Assembly (NCBI GenBank): GCA_035296625.1
Contig: DATHAO010000035.1
Location: 1 to 35,580, forward strand
Source of the DNA: DATCLS01 sp035296625
Lineage (GTDB): Bacteria; Actinomycetota; Acidimicrobiia; Acidimicrobiales; VFJN01
Reading direction: 5' to 3'
DNA: 35,580 nt
Shown here: positions 22,812 through 30,251 of the stretch, piece after piece
Numbering within the stretch: position 1 is the stretch's first letter
Layout: the number at the start of each line of letters is the position of its first letter
The notes under the pieces: generated by a model
What the model was told of the DNA's origin: nothing
What the model saw: the letters and a program-made list of their open reading frames with translations, nothing else
Database searches by the model: none
Made by a program: the position numbers and the translations under genes

Positions 22812-23258
22812 ATGGACACGCCCGACATCGTCAACCGGGCCGAGGAGGCCATCGACGAGCGGACCGCACCGGAGGGCGGCGAGCGGAAGTACGCCGAGGG
22901 CGCCGACCCCGCCAGCTTGCGGCGCGAGCAGCAGGAGGAGATGGCCGAGGCCTGGGCCGGCCCTGGCGTGCCTGCCATGACAGACGGCCAGTGGAAGGGC
23001 CTCGTGCTCGGCTCGGTGGTCGGCGGCCTCATCGGTGGCCTGCTGTTCCTGCCGCTGGCGCTCGTACCCTTTACCGAGAGCGCATGGCTCCGCGTGTTGA
23101 TCGTGGTGCTCGCCGGTGCCCTGGCCGGGGGCACTGCGGGGGCCCTTTACTACGGCGGCCGCGAGCCCGAGCTGGAGGGTGAGACGCTGGACGCCGACGG
23201 TCGCGGGTCCGTCGGCACGACGTTGCGCGATCCCGGCACCGACGACCGGGGCCGCTGA
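22812..23258 (+). CDS. Small membrane protein with Gly-rich transmembrane helices
   Basis: 148 residues. A charged soluble N-terminus (~60 residues) precedes two transmembrane helices: GLVLGSVVGGLIGGLLFLPL, with a glycine-zipper pattern, and VLIVVLAGALAGGTAGALYY. A short acidic cytoplasmic or periplasmic tail follows. No family named with confidence; layout resembles glycine-zipper stress proteins. GGGAGGAGA lies 7 bases before the ATG. A SigB/F-like promoter precedes it and a 15-bp hairpin terminator follows, making a single-gene unit. Confidence 0.82.
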   Translation: MDTPDIVNRAEEAIDERTAPEGGERKYAEGADPASLRREQQEEMAEAWAGPGVPAMTDGQWKGLVLGSVVGGLIGGLLFLPLALVPFTESAWLRVLIVVLAGALAGGTAGALYYGGREPELEGETLDADGRGSVGTTLRDPGTDDRGR

Positions 23259-23280
23259 GCCGACCTCCCAGGGGGAACGT

Positions 23281-23314
23281 CGAGAGGGCCCGCCGGTGAC
23301 GGCGGGCCCTCTCG
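23281..23314 (+). terminator. Strong 15-bp hairpin after the 148-residue gene
   Basis: Perfect arms (23281-23295, 23300-23314) with a GTGA tetraloop. Also placed to stop the convergent 133-residue gene. Confidence 0.8.
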
Positions 23315-23353
23315 CGTGAGCTGTCGGTCTCGGGGTCGGGGGAGAGCCGCGGC

Positions 23354-23755
23354 TCAGTGGGCGGCCCTACCGGAGCGGGCCTGCGACGGGGCCGCCTCGC
23401 CGTTGCCGGTGGCCACGGGTGGCGTGGCGGGGCCCTCGGCCTCGCCGGTCGCCGTGTCGTCGCCGGCGGCCGCGGGGGAGCGCAGCGACCGCACGACGAA
23501 GACGATTGCCGCCACCACGGCCGACAGGACCGCCAGCCGCACGAGCACCGGGGGTCGCCGCCGCCGCGGGGGCTCGACGACGCCCACCTTGACCAACTGG
23601 TCGACGGCCACGTTGCGGGCCCGCTCGGTCGCCGAGCGGGCGGTGTCGCCGACCTCGGATGCCCGATCCTTGATCTCGTGACCGGCGGTGGCCGCGAGCT
23701 CCAGTGCGTCCTCTGTGACCGTTTCGATCAGATCACGCGTGTTCTTCAGCTTCAT
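23354..23755 (-). CDS. Single-span membrane protein with amphipathic helix
   Basis: 133 residues. An amphipathic helical N-terminus (IETVTEDALELAATAGHEIK, SEVGDTARSATERARNVAVD) resembles LEA/YtxH-like stress proteins. A basic stretch (PPRRRRPP) is followed by one transmembrane helix (LVRLAVLSAVVAAIVFVV, ~residues 72-89) and an Ala/Gly/Pro-rich tail. No definite family. GGAGGTG lies 6 bases before the ATG. Its promoter (23786-23814) shares a 12-base block with that of the 47-residue peptide gene. Confidence 0.8.
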   Translation of the reverse strand: MKLKNTRDLIETVTEDALELAATAGHEIKDRASEVGDTARSATERARNVAVDQLVKVGVVEPPRRRRPPVLVRLAVLSAVVAAIVFVVRSLRSPAAAGDDTATGEAEGPATPPVATGNGEAAPSQARSGRAAH

Positions 23756-23785
23756 GAAGCACCTCCGGTGTGGTCCCTTGAAGTG

Positions 23786-23814
23786 CTTCCCCGAATGCCC
23801 GCCGCCGAGACACC
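23786..23814 (-). promoter_or_regulatory. SigB/F-like promoter of the 133-residue membrane protein gene
   Basis: Minus strand GGTGTCTCGG then GGGGAAG, with 15 bases between GTCT and GGGGAA. The -10 overlaps a GAAGTGCTTC palindrome (plus strand 23780-23789). Confidence 0.6.
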
Positions 23815-23825
23815 GGGTACGCGCC

Positions 23826-23854
23826 AGGGGCAGGGCCCCGGAGGCCCTGCCCCT
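23826..23854 (-). terminator. Hairpin after the GlsB/YmgE gene
   Basis: Perfect 12-bp arms AGGGGCAGGGCC / GGCCCTGCCCCT with a 5-base loop, 26 bases past the stop of the leftward gene. Confidence 0.75.
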
Positions 23855-23880
23855 GAGCGGCAGATCAGGTGCCGCGTGTG

Positions 23881-24156
23881 TCAGATGCGCCGGGCGCGAT
23901 GGCCGACCATGTTCCAGATGAGCAGCACGACGACGGCGCCGATGATGGAGCCGATGATCCCGGACGGCTGGAGCGCACCCTCGTCGACGTCATCGCCCAT
24001 GACCACGTAGCCGAGGAAGCCGCCCACGAAGGAGCCGACGATGCCGAGGACCGCGGTCTGGACGAAGGACATCGGATCGGGGCCGGGCACCAACAGACGA
24101 GCGAGATAACCGGCGATGATGCCAATCACGATGAGCGCAATGATGAAGCCGATCAT
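23881..24156 (-). CDS. GlsB/YeaQ/YmgE-family stress membrane protein
   Basis: 91 residues, three hydrophobic helices: IGFIIALIVIGIIAGYLARL, VQTAVLGIVGSFVGGFLGY and GIIGSIIGAVVVLLIWNMVG. This is the transglycosylase-associated (YmgE/GlsB) family, small membrane proteins often induced by general stress; molecular function is not settled. The start is ATG 24156. Preceded by GTTT-N15-GGGGAAG, one of the best SigB/F-like elements in the window, and followed by a 12-bp hairpin. Confidence 0.93.
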   Translation of the reverse strand: MIGFIIALIVIGIIAGYLARLLVPGPDPMSFVQTAVLGIVGSFVGGFLGYVVMGDDVDEGALQPSGIIGSIIGAVVVLLIWNMVGHRARRI

Positions 24157-24221
24157 TTCTAACCTGTTCTCCCCACTATTCTTTCCCGTTCAGCGGGTGC
24201 TGCCGGGTTTTGTTGAACTTT

Positions 24222-24247
24222 CTTCCCCGGTTCGAACCAACCCAAAC
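24222..24247 (-). promoter_or_regulatory. SigB/F-like promoter of the GlsB/YmgE gene
   Basis: Minus strand GTTT-N15-GGGGAAG, 66 bases before the ATG. The spacer holds the palindrome GGTTCGAACC. The 5' leader is AT-richer than the rest of the window. Confidence 0.6.
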
Positions 24248-24300
24248 GGGTTAGTTCGATGTAACCTTGCGCGCGTGGCCGATTGCGCGTAAGGGGCGCG

Positions 24301-24600
24301 TCACACCTGGACGTCGAGCACGAGCTGCTCGTCGTCACGCGTGAACACGTAGCGCAGCCCGCCTATGTCGGCCGCCACCTCGATGCCCACGTCGAGCATG
24401 CCGTCGTCGTCCAGCCAGCGGTCGAACAGGGCCACCATCTCGTCGTGCGCATCGTCGTCGTCGTTGGGCAGGAATGTCACCGTGAGTGGCATTCCCTGGG
24501 GGACGACGGCGCTGTTCACCTCGATGGGCTCGAGCGGCACCAGGTCCAGGAGGACCCGATCGGCGCTGTGTTCGAGGAAGACCAACTGGCATGCCGACAT
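24301..24600 (-). CDS. Hypothetical acidic protein co-transcribed with the second sigma factor
   Basis: 99 residues starting at ATG 24600, only 4 bases after the sigma factor stop. Predicted mixed alpha/beta (LLDLVPLEPIEVNSAVV, PLTVTFLPNDDDDAHDEMVA, LRYVFTRDDEQLVLDVQV), strongly acidic, no Cys pair, no membrane segment. No family recognised. Tight coupling to a SigB/F-type sigma gene makes it a candidate regulator of that sigma factor or a target co-produced with it (inference). Confidence 0.75.
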   Translation of the reverse strand: MSACQLVFLEHSADRVLLDLVPLEPIEVNSAVVPQGMPLTVTFLPNDDDDAHDEMVALFDRWLDDDGMLDVGIEVAADIGGLRYVFTRDDEQLVLDVQV

Positions 24601-24604
24601 GGCG

Positions 24605-25444
24605 TCAGGGGCTCGCCGTCGGAGCGGACGCACCGACGAGTGTGCGGTTCATCTTTGCGAGGCTCGACCGCAAGAGGCGCGACACCTGCACCTGGCTCAC
24701 CCCAACGCGCTCGGCGATCTGCGACTGGGTCATGCCGCCCATGAACCGCAGCTCGATGATGCGCCGCTCGCGGGCGGGCAACGACTCCATCAGGCCGGCC
24801 ACGGTGATGCGGGCCTCAGCGGCCTCGATCTGCCGGTCGACCTCGCCCAGGTTCGGCTCGTCGTCGGCTTCGTCGGCGCTCGGCGGAGTGAGCGGCACCC
24901 GGGTGTAGGAGCGCCCGGCCTCGAGGGTCTCGAGCACCTCCTCGACCGGCACGCCGGCCCGGTCGGCGATCTCCTCGACGGTCGGCGAGCGGCCCAACGT
25001 CTGGCCCAGCTCGGTCACCGCCACGTTCACGGTGTGGTGCAGGTCCTTCAGGCGGCGCGGCACGTGCACGGCCCAGGTGGTGTCGCGGAAGTGGCGGCGC
25101 AGTTCGCCCACGATCGTCGGCACGGCGAAGGTCGAGAAGACGACGCCGTAGTCGGGGTCGAAGCGCTCGACGGCCTTCAGCACGCCGAGCATGGCGACCT
25201 GCACCAGGTCGTCGAGCGGCTCGCCCTTGTGCGCGAAGCGCTGGGCGCAGTGCACGGCCAGCCAGCGGTGCTCCTCGATGAGCGCGTTGCGCACGTCACG
25301 GTCGCCGGTCGCCCGGAACTCGTGGAAGCGCAGGTCAACCCGGTCATTGCTCGTGCCACGCGTGCTGCTGCCGCTCGGCCGACCCATCATCCCGGCGGTC
25401 GTGCGGCGCGTGCTACGTGCCGCGCGGGTGCTGGTGTTCCCCAC
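24605..25444 (-). CDS. Second SigB/F/G-family RNA polymerase sigma factor
   Basis: 279 residues from GTG 25444. Region 2: LIEEHRWLAVHCAQRF, DDLVQVAMLGVLKAVERFDP, RRHFRDTTWAVHVPRRLKDL. Region 3: LGRSPTVEEIADRAGVPVEE. Region 4 HTH: GMTQSQIAERVGVSQVQVSR. GTG 25444 is favoured by ACGAGGT 4-5 bases upstream; ATG 25390 is an alternative. A strong SigB/F-like element 35 bases upstream (25479-25503) suggests it transcribes itself or is driven by the first sigma factor. Divergent from the Dabb gene. Confidence 0.94.
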   Translation of the reverse strand: MGNTSTRAARSTRRTTAGMMGRPSGSSTRGTSNDRVDLRFHEFRATGDRDVRNALIEEHRWLAVHCAQRFAHKGEPLDDLVQVAMLGVLKAVERFDPDYGVVFSTFAVPTIVGELRRHFRDTTWAVHVPRRLKDLHHTVNVAVTELGQTLGRSPTVEEIADRAGVPVEEVLETLEAGRSYTRVPLTPPSADEADDEPNLGEVDRQIEAAEARITVAGLMESLPARERRIIELRFMGGMTQSQIAERVGVSQVQVSRLLRSSLAKMNRTLVGASAPTASP

Positions 25445-25478
25445 GGATACCTCGTTTCGATTGCCCACGTCGGCCCCA

Positions 25479-25503
25479 CTACCCACTGGGCCTGGCGCTA
25501 CAC
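25479..25503 (-). promoter_or_regulatory. SigB/F-like promoter of the second sigma factor
   Basis: Minus strand GTGT-N15-GGGTAG, in the 88-bp divergent region with the Dabb gene. The same -10 hexamer is seen upstream of the 47-residue, BON and RsbW-like genes. Confidence 0.6.
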
Positions 25504-25532
25504 CGGCCAGCGCGGCGCTACGTTTCCGCCCC

Positions 25533-25829
25533 ATGGGAGTCCGCCACGTCGCGCTGTTCCGATTCGCCGAGGGAATCACGCCTGCCCAGGTCCAGGCGAT
25601 CGACCAGGGCCTGGCCGCTCTCCCGGCGGCCATCCCCGAGATCCGCGAGTACCGCTTCGGGATCGATCTGGGGTTGGTTGAGCGCAACGCGGACTACGCC
25701 ATCGTGGGCGACTTCGCCACGCTGGAGGACTACATCGCCTACCGCGACCACCCCGACCACCGGGCGTTCATCGACAGCTGCATGGAGGGCGTCGTGACCG
25801 AGCGTCTCGCCGTGCAGTACGAGGCCTGA
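25533..25829 (+). CDS. Dabb (stress-responsive A/B barrel) domain protein
   Basis: 98 residues, one ferredoxin-like dimeric alpha/beta barrel. GVRHVALFRFAEGITPAQVQ gives the first strand and helix with the conserved His; FATLEDYIAYRDHPDHRAFI is the characteristic second helix; RLAVQYEA ends the fold. Some family members are stress-induced and others cyclise or cleave polyketide-like substrates; this one cannot be assigned. ATG 25533 has no clear ribosome site and may be leaderless. Its position divergent from the stress sigma factor fits the family name. Confidence 0.92.
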   Translation: MGVRHVALFRFAEGITPAQVQAIDQGLAALPAAIPEIREYRFGIDLGLVERNADYAIVGDFATLEDYIAYRDHPDHRAFIDSCMEGVVTERLAVQYEA

Positions 25830-25833
25830 CGCG

Positions 25834-25868
25834 CACGACGGCGGCGGGCAGGGCCCACCGCCGTCGTG
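25834..25868. terminator. Bidirectional hairpin between the Dabb and SHOCT-like genes
   Basis: Perfect 11-bp arms CACGACGGCGG / CCGCCGTCGTG with a 13-base loop, 4 bases after the Dabb stop and 20 bases past the stop of the convergent gene. Confidence 0.75.
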
Positions 25869-25887
25869 GCCGACGATCGGTCGTGGG

Positions 25888-26157
25888 TCAGTCGACGCGG
25901 AGCAAGCTGGTCAGCTCGGCGCGCCTCTCCTCGAAGGAGTCGAGGTCCATCTTGCCGTCGTCGTAGGCGGCGTGGAGCTTCGCGAGCTGGTCGAGGACCC
26001 GGCCCTGGTCGACTGCGGGAGGGGCCTCCTCGACCTCGAGGTCCGTCTCGTCGCCCTCCTGACCGCGTGACTGCTTGCGCTCGGTCTTGGCCTTTTGCTT
26101 GGCCTGCTTGTCGCGATCGCGCTGGAGCTTGCCGAATGTCGTGCGGCGGCGTGACAC
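25888..26157 (-). CDS. SHOCT-like small protein
   Basis: 89 residues. The N-terminus is very basic and Lys/Gln-rich (KLQRDRDKQAKQKAKTERKQ), suited to binding nucleic acid. The C-terminus (DQLAKLHAAYDDGKMDLDSF then EERRAELTSLL) matches the pattern of the short C-terminal SHOCT domain. GTG 26157 lies one base after the cold-shock gene stop, so it is probably translated by re-initiation. The coupling suggests a role with the cold-shock RNA chaperone (inference). Confidence 0.78.
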   Translation of the reverse strand: MSRRRTTFGKLQRDRDKQAKQKAKTERKQSRGQEGDETDLEVEEAPPAVDQGRVLDQLAKLHAAYDDGKMDLDSFEERRAELTSLLRVD

Positions 26158-26158
26158 G

Positions 26159-26362
26159 TCAGCTGAGCACCCGCACGTTCTGGGCCTCGTCGCCCTTGCG
26201 GCCCGGGCCGACTTCGAACTCGACCTGCTGACCCTGCTCGAGCGTGCGATAGCCGGCGCCCTGGATGTTGGAGAAGTGGACGAACACGTCGTCGCCATCC
26301 TCCCGCGAGATGAAGCCGTAGCCCTTCTCTGCGTTGAAGAACTTGACGGTACCGATTGCCAT
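26159..26362 (-). CDS. Cold-shock domain protein (CspA family)
   Basis: 67 residues, the normal CspA size. RNA-binding motifs RNP1 (KGYGFIS) and RNP2 (VFVHFSNI) are present in a five-strand OB fold. It binds single-stranded RNA/DNA and melts secondary structure. ATG 26362 follows AGAGGC. The 132-bp divergent region towards putA has no obvious cold-shock box. In a two-gene unit with the SHOCT-like gene. Confidence 0.97.
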   Translation of the reverse strand: MAIGTVKFFNAEKGYGFISREDGDDVFVHFSNIQGAGYRTLEQGQQVEFEVGPGRKGDEAQNVRVLS

Positions 26363-26494
26363 GGTGCCTCTGCCTATCTGTGTCAGCCGGCCGTGCAGTC
26401 ATCGTTCGCGGCCGTGCAGGCAGACAGGCTACGCCCTGGTGGACCGGACGCGTACCCCGAGGGCACCGGGCACCTCCGAGGTACCGTCGTCCCC

Positions 26495-29470
26495 ATGGCC
26501 TCCGACATCGAGCGCGAGACGGTCGCGCTGGCCCGGCGCATCGCGGAGCTGGGCGCCGGCGAGCGCTCCCGGGTCTTCCACATGTCCTGGTGGAGCGACC
26601 GGGTCATGGACTGGGCGATGGCCCGGCCCGATTTCAAGACGCAGCTGTTCCGGTTCGTCGACGTGTTCCCGGCCATGGCCGGCGACGAGGACGTGGCCCG
26701 GCACCTCGGTGAGTACTTCAACGGGGTCGATGTGCCCAAGGCGCTCGACCTGGGCATCGACATCGCCCACAAGGTGCCCCTCGGCGCCCGGATCGAGGCC
26801 CGGGTGGCCCGGCGCAACATCCGGCGCATGGCCGAGCAGTTCATCGTCGGGGCCGACCCGACAGCGGCCACCGACGGTCTCGAGCGCCTGTGGCGCGCCG
26901 GCTCGGCCGCCACCGTCGACCTGCTCGGCGAGAAGACGGTCGTCGCCGCCGAGGCCGACCGCTACGCCGCCCGGGTGCACGAGCTGCTCGCCGCCCTTGG
27001 CGACGCCGCCGCGCTGTGGGCACCCGACGACCACCTCGAGCGTGACGACCTCGGCCCGCTGCCCCGCGTCAACGTGAGCGTGAAGCCGACGGCACTCGCC
27101 ACGCACTACGAGCCGCTCTCGGCCGACGAGGGCGTGGCGTCGGCGAAGGGGCGCCTGCGACCCATCCTGCGCGACGCGCAGGCCCGCGGGGCGTTCGTGC
27201 ACGTCGACATGGAGCACTACGACGCCAAGGACCTCACGCTGCGGGTGTTTCGCGAGCTGCTGTCCGAGGACGAGTTCGCCGACGTGGCCGCCGGCATCGT
27301 GATCCAGGCGTACCTGCGCGACAGCCGCGACGACCTGGCCGACCTCATCGCCTGGTCGTCGGGGCGGCGCCAGCCGATCACCGTGCGCCTGGTCAAGGGC
27401 GCCTACTGGGACGCCGAGTCGATCCACTCCCGCGCCGAGGGTTGGCCGGTGCCCGTCTACCAGGACAAAGCCGAGACCGACGCCAACTACGAGCGCTGCA
27501 CCCGGCTGCTCCACGACCACCACGGCTCGGTGCGGGCGGCGTTCGGGTCGCACAACCTGCGGTCGCTGGCACACGCCATCACCTACGCCCGCAGCCGCGG
27601 GATCCCCGACACGGGTTACGAGATCCAGATGCTCTACGGCATGGCCGAGCCCATGCACGCCGCCATCCGCAAGCTGGGACTGCGGCTGCGGGTCTACGCA
27701 CCGGTCGGCGAGCTCGTCCCCGGCATGGCATACCTCGTGCGGCGCCTGCTCGAGAACACCTCCAACGAGTCGTTCGTGCGGCTCCGCTTCGCCGAGGGCC
27801 GCGAGCTCGATGACCTATTGGCTGCGCCCGAGGTCGACGAGGTGCCGCCGGCGACGTTCGCCCCGCCCCGCGCCGCCACCGAGTCCGCTGATCCGGCACC
27901 CTACGCCCCCGAGCCGGTAGCCGAGTGGCGCCGCTCGTCGACCCGGGCCGAGTTCAGCGTGGCCCTCCGCCGGGCCGAGCGCTCCCTCGGCGGCGTCGTA
28001 CCCGGCGTGGTGGCCGGCGAGCGGGTGAGCGGACCGGCGGCGATGCCGTCGGTCGACCCGGCGGTGCCGACGCGCGTGGTCGCGACGGCCGCCGCCTGCA
28101 CGGCCGCCGACGCGGACGCGGCGGTGGCCGCTGCGGTGGCGGCGGCCGAGGGCTGGCGGCGCACGCCGGTGCGCGACCGGGCCGCCGTGCTGTTCCGGGC
28201 GGCCGACTGGTTGCGGCGACGCCGGTACGAGATCGCCGCGCTCGAGTGCTACGAGGCCGGCAAGCCGTGGGACCAGTCCGACGCGGACGTGTGCGAGGCG
28301 ATCGACTTCTGCGAGTACTACGGGCGCGAGGTGCTACGGCTCGAGGCCGCGGCCGCGACCCTCGTCCAGTCGCCGCCTGGTGAGACGAACCGCCTCCTGT
28401 ACCAGGGCAAGGGCGTCACCGCCGTGATCGCCCCGTGGAACTTCCCGCTCGCGATCCCCACCGGCATGGTCACCGCCGCGCTCGCGGCCGGCAACCCGGT
28501 GATCCTCAAGCCGGCCGAGCAGACGCCGCTCGTGGCCTGGCAGCTCGTCGAGGCCCTCGTCGCCGGCGGCGTGCCGCGGGGCGTCATGCAGTTCCTGCCG
28601 GGCGTGGGCGAGGTCGTGGGCGCCCGGCTGGTCGAGCACCCCGACGTCGCGGTCATCGCCTTCACGGGCTCGCGCGCCGTCGGCCTCGCCATCAACCAGC
28701 AGGCGGCCGTGCCCCGGCCGGGCCAGGACCACGTGAAGCGGGTCATCGCCGAGATGGGCGGCAAGAACGCGCTGATCGTCGACGCGGACGCCGACCCCGA
28801 CCAGGCCGTGCCCGGCGCGGTGCTGTCCGCGTTCGGCTACGCCGGCCAGAAGTGCTCGGCGGCCAGCCGGCTCATCGTCGTCGGCGCCGCCTACGAGCCG
28901 GTCGTGGCCCGTCTCGTGGCCGCCACCCGCGAGCTGATCGTCGGTCACCCGGCGGAACCCGCCACGCAGGTCGGCCCCGTCATCGACGAGGACGCCCACA
29001 AGCGGGTGCGCCGCTACGTCGAGGAGGCGCCCAGCCAGGGGCGCGTGCTCGTCACCCACGACGCCCTGCCGGCCCAGGGATTCTTCGTGGGCCCCACCGT
29101 CGTCGAGGTCGACCATCCCGACGTGCCGCTGGAGCGCGACGAGATCTTCGGGCCCGTGCTCGCCGTGCTGCGGGCGAGCACGCTCGACGAGGCCCTGGCG
29201 CTGGCCAACCACACCGAGTACGGCCTCACGGCCGGCATCTACTCGCGCTCGCCCGAGAGCATCCGCCGGGCGGCCGCCGAGCTGCGGGCCGGCAACGTGT
29301 ACGTCAACCGCCACATCACCGGTGCGGTCGTCGGGCGGCAGCCCTTCGGCGGCTACGGAATGTCGGGCGTGGGATCGAAGGCCGGTGGTCCCGACTACGT
29401 GCAGCAGTTCATGGACCCGCGCGTCGTCACCGAGAACACGTTGCGCCAGGGCTTCGCTCCCGACACCTGA
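26495..29470 (+). CDS. putA: Bifunctional proline dehydrogenase / L-glutamate-gamma-semialdehyde dehydrogenase PutA
   Basis: 991 residues. Oxidises proline to P5C with FAD, then P5C/glutamate semialdehyde to glutamate with NAD+. PRODH domain (~residues 90-440): VNVSVKPTAL, VRLVKGAYWDAE, YEIQMLYGMAE, and the substrate-binding RRLLENTSNESFVR. ALDH domain (~540-990): APWNFPLAIPTG, KPAEQTPLVAWQ, GSRAVGLAI, EMGGKNALIVD and catalytic Cys787 in AGQKCSAASR. No N-terminal ribbon-helix-helix, so it is not a self-repressing PutA of the E. coli type. Size matches minimal type-A PutAs. ATG 26495; the frame is open further upstream but begins family homology here. Convergent with an Lrp/AsnC gene that may regulate it. 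Confidence 0.97.
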   Translation: MASDIERETVALARRIAELGAGERSRVFHMSWWSDRVMDWAMARPDFKTQLFRFVDVFPAMAGDEDVARHLGEYFNGVDVPKALDLGIDIAHKVPLGARIEARVARRNIRRMAEQFIVGADPTAATDGLERLWRAGSAATVDLLGEKTVVAAEADRYAARVHELLAALGDAAALWAPDDHLERDDLGPLPRVNVSVKPTALATHYEPLSADEGVASAKGRLRPILRDAQARGAFVHVDMEHYDAKDLTLRVFRELLSEDEFADVAAGIVIQAYLRDSRDDLADLIAWSSGRRQPITVRLVKGAYWDAESIHSRAEGWPVPVYQDKAETDANYERCTRLLHDHHGSVRAAFGSHNLRSLAHAITYARSRGIPDTGYEIQMLYGMAEPMHAAIRKLGLRLRVYAPVGELVPGMAYLVRRLLENTSNESFVRLRFAEGRELDDLLAAPEVDEVPPATFAPPRAATESADPAPYAPEPVAEWRRSSTRAEFSVALRRAERSLGGVVPGVVAGERVSGPAAMPSVDPAVPTRVVATAAACTAADADAAVAAAVAAAEGWRRTPVRDRAAVLFRAADWLRRRRYEIAALECYEAGKPWDQSDADVCEAIDFCEYYGREVLRLEAAAATLVQSPPGETNRLLYQGKGVTAVIAPWNFPLAIPTGMVTAALAAGNPVILKPAEQTPLVAWQLVEALVAGGVPRGVMQFLPGVGEVVGARLVEHPDVAVIAFTGSRAVGLAINQQAAVPRPGQDHVKRVIAEMGGKNALIVDADADPDQAVPGAVLSAFGYAGQKCSAASRLIVVGAAYEPVVARLVAATRELIVGHPAEPATQVGPVIDEDAHKRVRRYVEEAPSQGRVLVTHDALPAQGFFVGPTVVEVDHPDVPLERDEIFGPVLAVLRASTLDEALALANHTEYGLTAGIYSRSPESIRRAAAELRAGNVYVNRHITGAVVGRQPFGGYGMSGVGSKAGGPDYVQQFMDPRVVTENTLRQGFAPDT

Positions 29471-29501
29471 CCGGCGGCTCACCACCGGCCCGAGATACCG
29501 G

Positions 29502-29569
29502 CCGCCCGAGCGACCGCCCGCCCGGCCAGGCGCCCGCGCGACCGCCCGAGCGACCGCCCGCCCGAGCGA
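29502..29569. repeat. Short GC tandem repeats after putA
   Basis: The 12-mer CCGCCCGAGCGA occurs at 29502, 29542 and 29558, with CCGCCCG variants between. It fills most of the 128-bp gap between the convergent putA and Lrp/AsnC genes. No ordinary terminator hairpin is clear here. Confidence 0.6.
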
Positions 29570-29598
29570 CCGCCCGGCCGGGCGCTCGCCCGATGGCC

Positions 29599-30123
29599 TC
29601 AGCTGGCGGGGAGGTCCTCGAGGTTGTTCTCGGCCACGTCGCCCGGCGCGGCGTCGATGACCTGCTCGACGAGCGGCAGCACCCGGTGGTGCAGCTGCTC
29701 GGTGAGCGCTATCTGGGTCGCCGTGCGGTCGATGCCCTGCACCTCGAGGATGCGCACGATGACGTGCTGGAGGTGGTCGTTCGTGCGGGCCACGACCCGG
29801 CACAGCAGGTCGCCGGGGCCCGTCACCGAATGGATCTCGAGCACCTCGGGGATCTCGCGTAGGTGGCGGGCCACGTCGAACAGGCGGCCCTGGGCGATCT
29901 CGAGGCTGACGAACGCCAGCACCTCGTAGCCCATGGCCGTGAGATCGAGGTCGGGGTCGAACCCGCTGATGATGCCCCGTTGCTGCAGCTTGTCGAGCCG
30001 CGCCTGCACCGTGCCGCGGGCGACGCCCAGCTGCCGGGCGAGTTCCATCACGCCGGCGCGGGGGATGTCACAGAGCGCCCGGATGAGCCGGGCGTCGAGG
30101 GCATCGATCCCCGTGGGCAACAT
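29599..30123 (-). CDS. Lrp/AsnC-family transcriptional regulator
   Basis: 174 residues. N-terminal winged HTH: LDARLIRALCDIPRAGVMEL then ARQLGVARGTVQARLDKLQQ and GIISGFDPDLDLTAMGY. The C-terminal RAM/ligand-binding domain has VLAFVSLEIAQG, VLEIHSVTGPGDLLCRVVAR and VIVRILEVQGIDRTATQIAL. Lrp/AsnC proteins sense amino acids. Sitting between putA and the tyrosine-catabolic dioxygenase, it plausibly controls one or both. ATG 30123 has little ribosome site; a TTG at 30171 lengthens it by 16 residues. Divergent from the dioxygenase gene. Confidence 0.93.
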   Translation of the reverse strand: MLPTGIDALDARLIRALCDIPRAGVMELARQLGVARGTVQARLDKLQQRGIISGFDPDLDLTAMGYEVLAFVSLEIAQGRLFDVARHLREIPEVLEIHSVTGPGDLLCRVVARTNDHLQHVIVRILEVQGIDRTATQIALTEQLHHRVLPLVEQVIDAAPGDVAENNLEDLPAS

Positions 30124-30162
30124 GAACAAGGTGTCTACCACAGCGCGGTCCGAACTGGCCCG

Positions 30163-30172
30163 ATTGTTCAAT
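30163..30172. promoter_or_regulatory. Palindrome in the Lrp/AsnC - dioxygenase divergent region
   Basis: ATTG-TT-CAAT, AT-rich in a GC-rich setting, between the two divergent starts. Candidate Lrp/AsnC operator; short, so uncertain. Confidence 0.35.
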
Positions 30173-30251
30173 GTCTGACGGTTCTGTTGACCCGATGGCC
30201 GTGAGGCCCTTTCCTGAGGCGGTCAGTCGACCACGTGAGGGGACGGAGCCG

